A stretch of DNA of 64,000 nucleotides from Thalassovita sp. (GTDB lineage Bacteria > Pseudomonadota > Alphaproteobacteria > Rhodobacterales > Rhodobacteraceae). Location: assembly GCA_017792425.1 (NCBI GenBank), contig CP051233.1, positions 2,018,402 to 2,082,401 of the forward strand, given 5' to 3'. Positions 62,228 to 64,000 of the stretch are shown here, piece by piece (position 1 is the stretch's first letter; each line of letters begins with the position of its first letter). Position numbers and translations under genes: made by a program. The notes beneath the pieces were generated by a model. It was not told the origin of the DNA. It made no database searches and saw nothing but the letters and a program-made list of their open reading frames with translations.

Positions 62228-63451
62228 ATGCCCGCCCGCCCCGCACTCAGCAAGGTCGAGTTCATCGGCCTGATGGCCATGCTTTTTGCAACGATCGCGT
62301 TTTCGATCGATTCGATGCTGCCCGCCCTGCCGGAAATCGCGCAGGAATTGTCCCCGGACGATCTGAATCGCGCCCAGTTGATTATCACCAGTTTCGTTCT
62401 GGGCATGGGGATCGGCACGTTCTTCACCGGCCCGCTGTCGGACGCATTCGGCCGCAAGCCGGTGATTCTGGGCGGCGCGGCGCTGTATGTTCTGGCCGCG
62501 GGATGGGCCTTTGTGGCGCAGGGGCTGGAACCTTTGCTGGTCGCCCGCTTCCTGCAAGGCATCGGGGCCGCAGGCCCGCGAGTCGTTGGTCTGGCCATCG
62601 TCCGGGATCAATACGCCGGGCGCGAAATGGCGCGGATCATGTCCTTTGTCATGATGGTTTTCACGCTTGTGCCCGCTGTCGCCCCGCTGATGGGGTCAGT
62701 GATCATCGTCTTTTCCGGGTGGCGCGGGGTGTTCCTGGCCTTCGTGCTGTTCGCCATGGGCTCGGCGCTGTGGCTGGCGCTGCGGCAACCTGAAACCCTC
62801 CCACCCGCAGACCGTCGCCCGCTGCGCATCTCCGTGATCCGCGCCGCCATCGCGGAAATGGCCGCCCATCCCTCGGTACGTCTTTCCATTCTGGCGCAGA
62901 CCTTCTGCTTTGCCCTGCTGTTCATGACCATCACCATGATCCAGCAAGTGTTCGACCTGACTTTCGGTCGCGCCGACAGCTTTCCCCTTTGGTTTGCAGG
63001 CATGGCATTGGTCGCCGGGTCGGCAAGCTTCCTCAATGCCTCGCTGGTGATGAAGTTCGGTATGCGTAAACTGGCCACGACAGCCCTGGGCACGCAGGTA
63101 TTCCTGTCGTCTCTGATGGCCCTGACATGGATCACAGGTGTGCTGGGCGACGCGACATTCTACGCCTTCGTCCTGTGGATGACCTCTGTCTTTTTCCAGA
63201 CCGGCCTGACCATCGGTAACCTGAACGCTATCACGATGGAACCGATGGGCCATATCGCCGGAATGGCAGCCAGCGTATCGGGCGCGTTTTCCACCGTGGT
63301 AGCGGCCACTCTCGCCGTCCCAGTCGGCCAGAGCTTTGACGGAACCCCCCTGCCGATGGCCTTGGGCGTCGGCGCGGCCTCGCTTTCCGGTTTTCTCGTG
63401 TTGCTGCATCTCAGACGCATTGAACGCGGCCAGACCGAAATCGCGTCGTAA
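62228..63451 (+). CDS. MFS multidrug exporter (Bcr/CflA-like)
   Basis: This 407-residue 12-helix major facilitator has the Bcr/CflA-type start ALSKVEFIGLMAMLFATIAFSIDSMLPALPEIAQEL and the MFS motif GPLSDAFGRKPVILGGAALY between helices 2 and 3. A second signature, ARFLQGIGAAGPRVVGLAIVRD, follows helix 4. It likely exports drugs or metabolites by proton antiport; the substrate is unknown. CAGGACGT precedes the ATG. Confidence 0.92.
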   Translation: MPARPALSKVEFIGLMAMLFATIAFSIDSMLPALPEIAQELSPDDLNRAQLIITSFVLGMGIGTFFTGPLSDAFGRKPVILGGAALYVLAAGWAFVAQGLEPLLVARFLQGIGAAGPRVVGLAIVRDQYAGREMARIMSFVMMVFTLVPAVAPLMGSVIIVFSGWRGVFLAFVLFAMGSALWLALRQPETLPPADRRPLRISVIRAAIAEMAAHPSVRLSILAQTFCFALLFMTITMIQQVFDLTFGRADSFPLWFAGMALVAGSASFLNASLVMKFGMRKLATTALGTQVFLSSLMALTWITGVLGDATFYAFVLWMTSVFFQTGLTIGNLNAITMEPMGHIAGMAASVSGAFSTVVAATLAVPVGQSFDGTPLPMALGVGAASLSGFLVLLHLRRIERGQTEIAS

Positions 63452-63464
63452 CGTCACATTTTCT

Positions 63465-63482
63465 GTATACCATTGCATACCA
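63465..63482. promoter_or_regulatory. candidate operator upstream of icd
   Basis: GTAT-N8-ATAC (63465-63480) forms an inverted repeat. The hexamer ATACCA also repeats directly at 63467 and 63477, 10 bases apart, which is one helical turn. It sits in the 98-bp gap before icd, 68 bases from its ATG. No regulator is identified. Confidence 0.3.
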
Positions 63483-63549
63483 CCCCTTGATCACCACCCC
63501 GAATCCCGCCAGAACACGCGCATAACGCGCCATTCGGAGGGACTCGCCC

Positions 63550-64000
63550 ATGTCGAAGATCAAAGTCGCCAACCCCATCGTCGAAATGGACGGCGATGAA
63601 ATGACCCGCATCATCTGGCAGTTCATCAAGGACAAGCTGATCCTGCCCTATCTGGATCTTGACCTGCTTTACTATGACCTGGGGATCGAAGAACGCGACC
63701 GCACCAGCGACCAGATCACCATCGACGCCGCCGAGAAAACCCGCAAAATCGGTGTCGCCGTCAAATGCGCCACCATCACACCGGATGAACAGCGGGTCGA
63801 AGAATTCGGCCTGAAACAGATGTGGCGCAGTCCCAACGGCACCATCCGCAACATCCTGGGCGGCGTGGTGTTCCGCAAACCGATCATCTGCCGCAACGTG
63901 CCGCGCCTTGTGCCCGGCTGGACTCGCCCCATCGTGATCGGTCGCCATGCCTTTGGGGATCAGTACAAGGCCACCGATTTCACCTTCCCCGGCGCGGGAA
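63550..64000 (+). CDS. icd: NADP-dependent isocitrate dehydrogenase, N-terminal part
   Basis: The gene runs off the right edge after 150 codons. It starts MSKIKVANPIVEMDGDEMTR, and LILPYLDLDLLYYDLGIEERDRTSDQITIDAA and GVAVKCATITPDEQRVEEFGLKQMWRSPNGTIRNILGGVVFRKPIICRNVPR identify the eukaryote-like, type II NADP-IDH subfamily common in alphaproteobacteria. It makes 2-oxoglutarate and NADPH in the TCA cycle. CGGAGG lies 9 bases before the ATG. Confidence 0.97.
   Translation, partial: MSKIKVANPIVEMDGDEMTRIIWQFIKDKLILPYLDLDLLYYDLGIEERDRTSDQITIDAAEKTRKIGVAVKCATITPDEQRVEEFGLKQMWRSPNGTIRNILGGVVFRKPIICRNVPRLVPGWTRPIVIGRHAFGDQYKATDFTFPGAG

Overview
This 64 kb window reads as core chromosome of an alphaproteobacterium of the Rhodobacterales (Roseobacter/Rhodobacter group). 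The evidence is high G+C with long shadow frames, alphaproteobacterial control sites (an FNR box, an Irr-type box, a GTTC-N7-GTTC SOS box and a TTAA-N7-TTAA CtrA site), a CckA-type hybrid kinase, LpxI in place of LpxH, a Usg protein, a zinc-cysteine-free HemB, and a suf operon headed by an IscR that lacks the usual cysteine cluster. I saw no phage, IS element, CRISPR array or rRNA. The only RNA gene recognised is tRNA-Arg(CCG).

Region by region: 1-3.1 kb has the start of a multiheme cytochrome c behind a perfect FNR box, a class I amidotransferase, an LLM flavin oxidoreductase and a patatin. 3.2-12.6 kb is one leftward suf operon of 13 genes (iscR, cysteine desulfurase, sufB, five accessory genes, sufC, sufD, two Yip1-like membrane proteins, sufS), followed by tRNA-Arg. 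12.7-20.4 kb has an alpha/beta hydrolase, an HD phosphohydrolase, mfd, hemB, a SYLF lipoprotein and usg. 20.6-27.7 kb has gyrA, a carboxypeptidase Taq, ctaA, trmJ and a ThiE-like protein.

27.7-39.7 kb is the leftward envelope and translation cluster pyrH-frr-uppS-cdsA-dxr-rseP-(small ORF)-terminator-bamA-skp-fabZ-lpxA-lpxI-lpxB. It links undecaprenyl and phospholipid precursors, outer-membrane protein assembly and lipid A synthesis, and has no lpxD. 39.8-43.8 kb has miaA, an AraC regulator, a lytic transglycosylase and a small PepSY / cytochrome b / membrane-bound LuxR cassette. 43.9-52 kb has ssb, typA, a low-G+C secreted HELTH protein, a VOC protein, a DUF1330 protein, alaS and recA. 52.2-58 kb has a sulfotransferase-like gene, cckA behind a CtrA box, an RsmB-type rRNA methyltransferase and guaB. 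58-64 kb has a crotonase, an agmatinase-family enzyme, a RACo-like corrinoid-protein activator, an MFS exporter and the start of icd.

Most genes are ordinary housekeeping genes. The parts worth a second look are the accessory genes of the suf operon and its control sites, the PepSY/cytochrome b/LuxR cassette, the inverted repeat that shares a half-site with the recA SOS box, the CtrA site on cckA, the low-G+C HELTH gene, and a dispersed hairpin repeat. Start sites were adjusted by hand from visible ribosome binding sites and family lengths; several genes use GTG or TTG.
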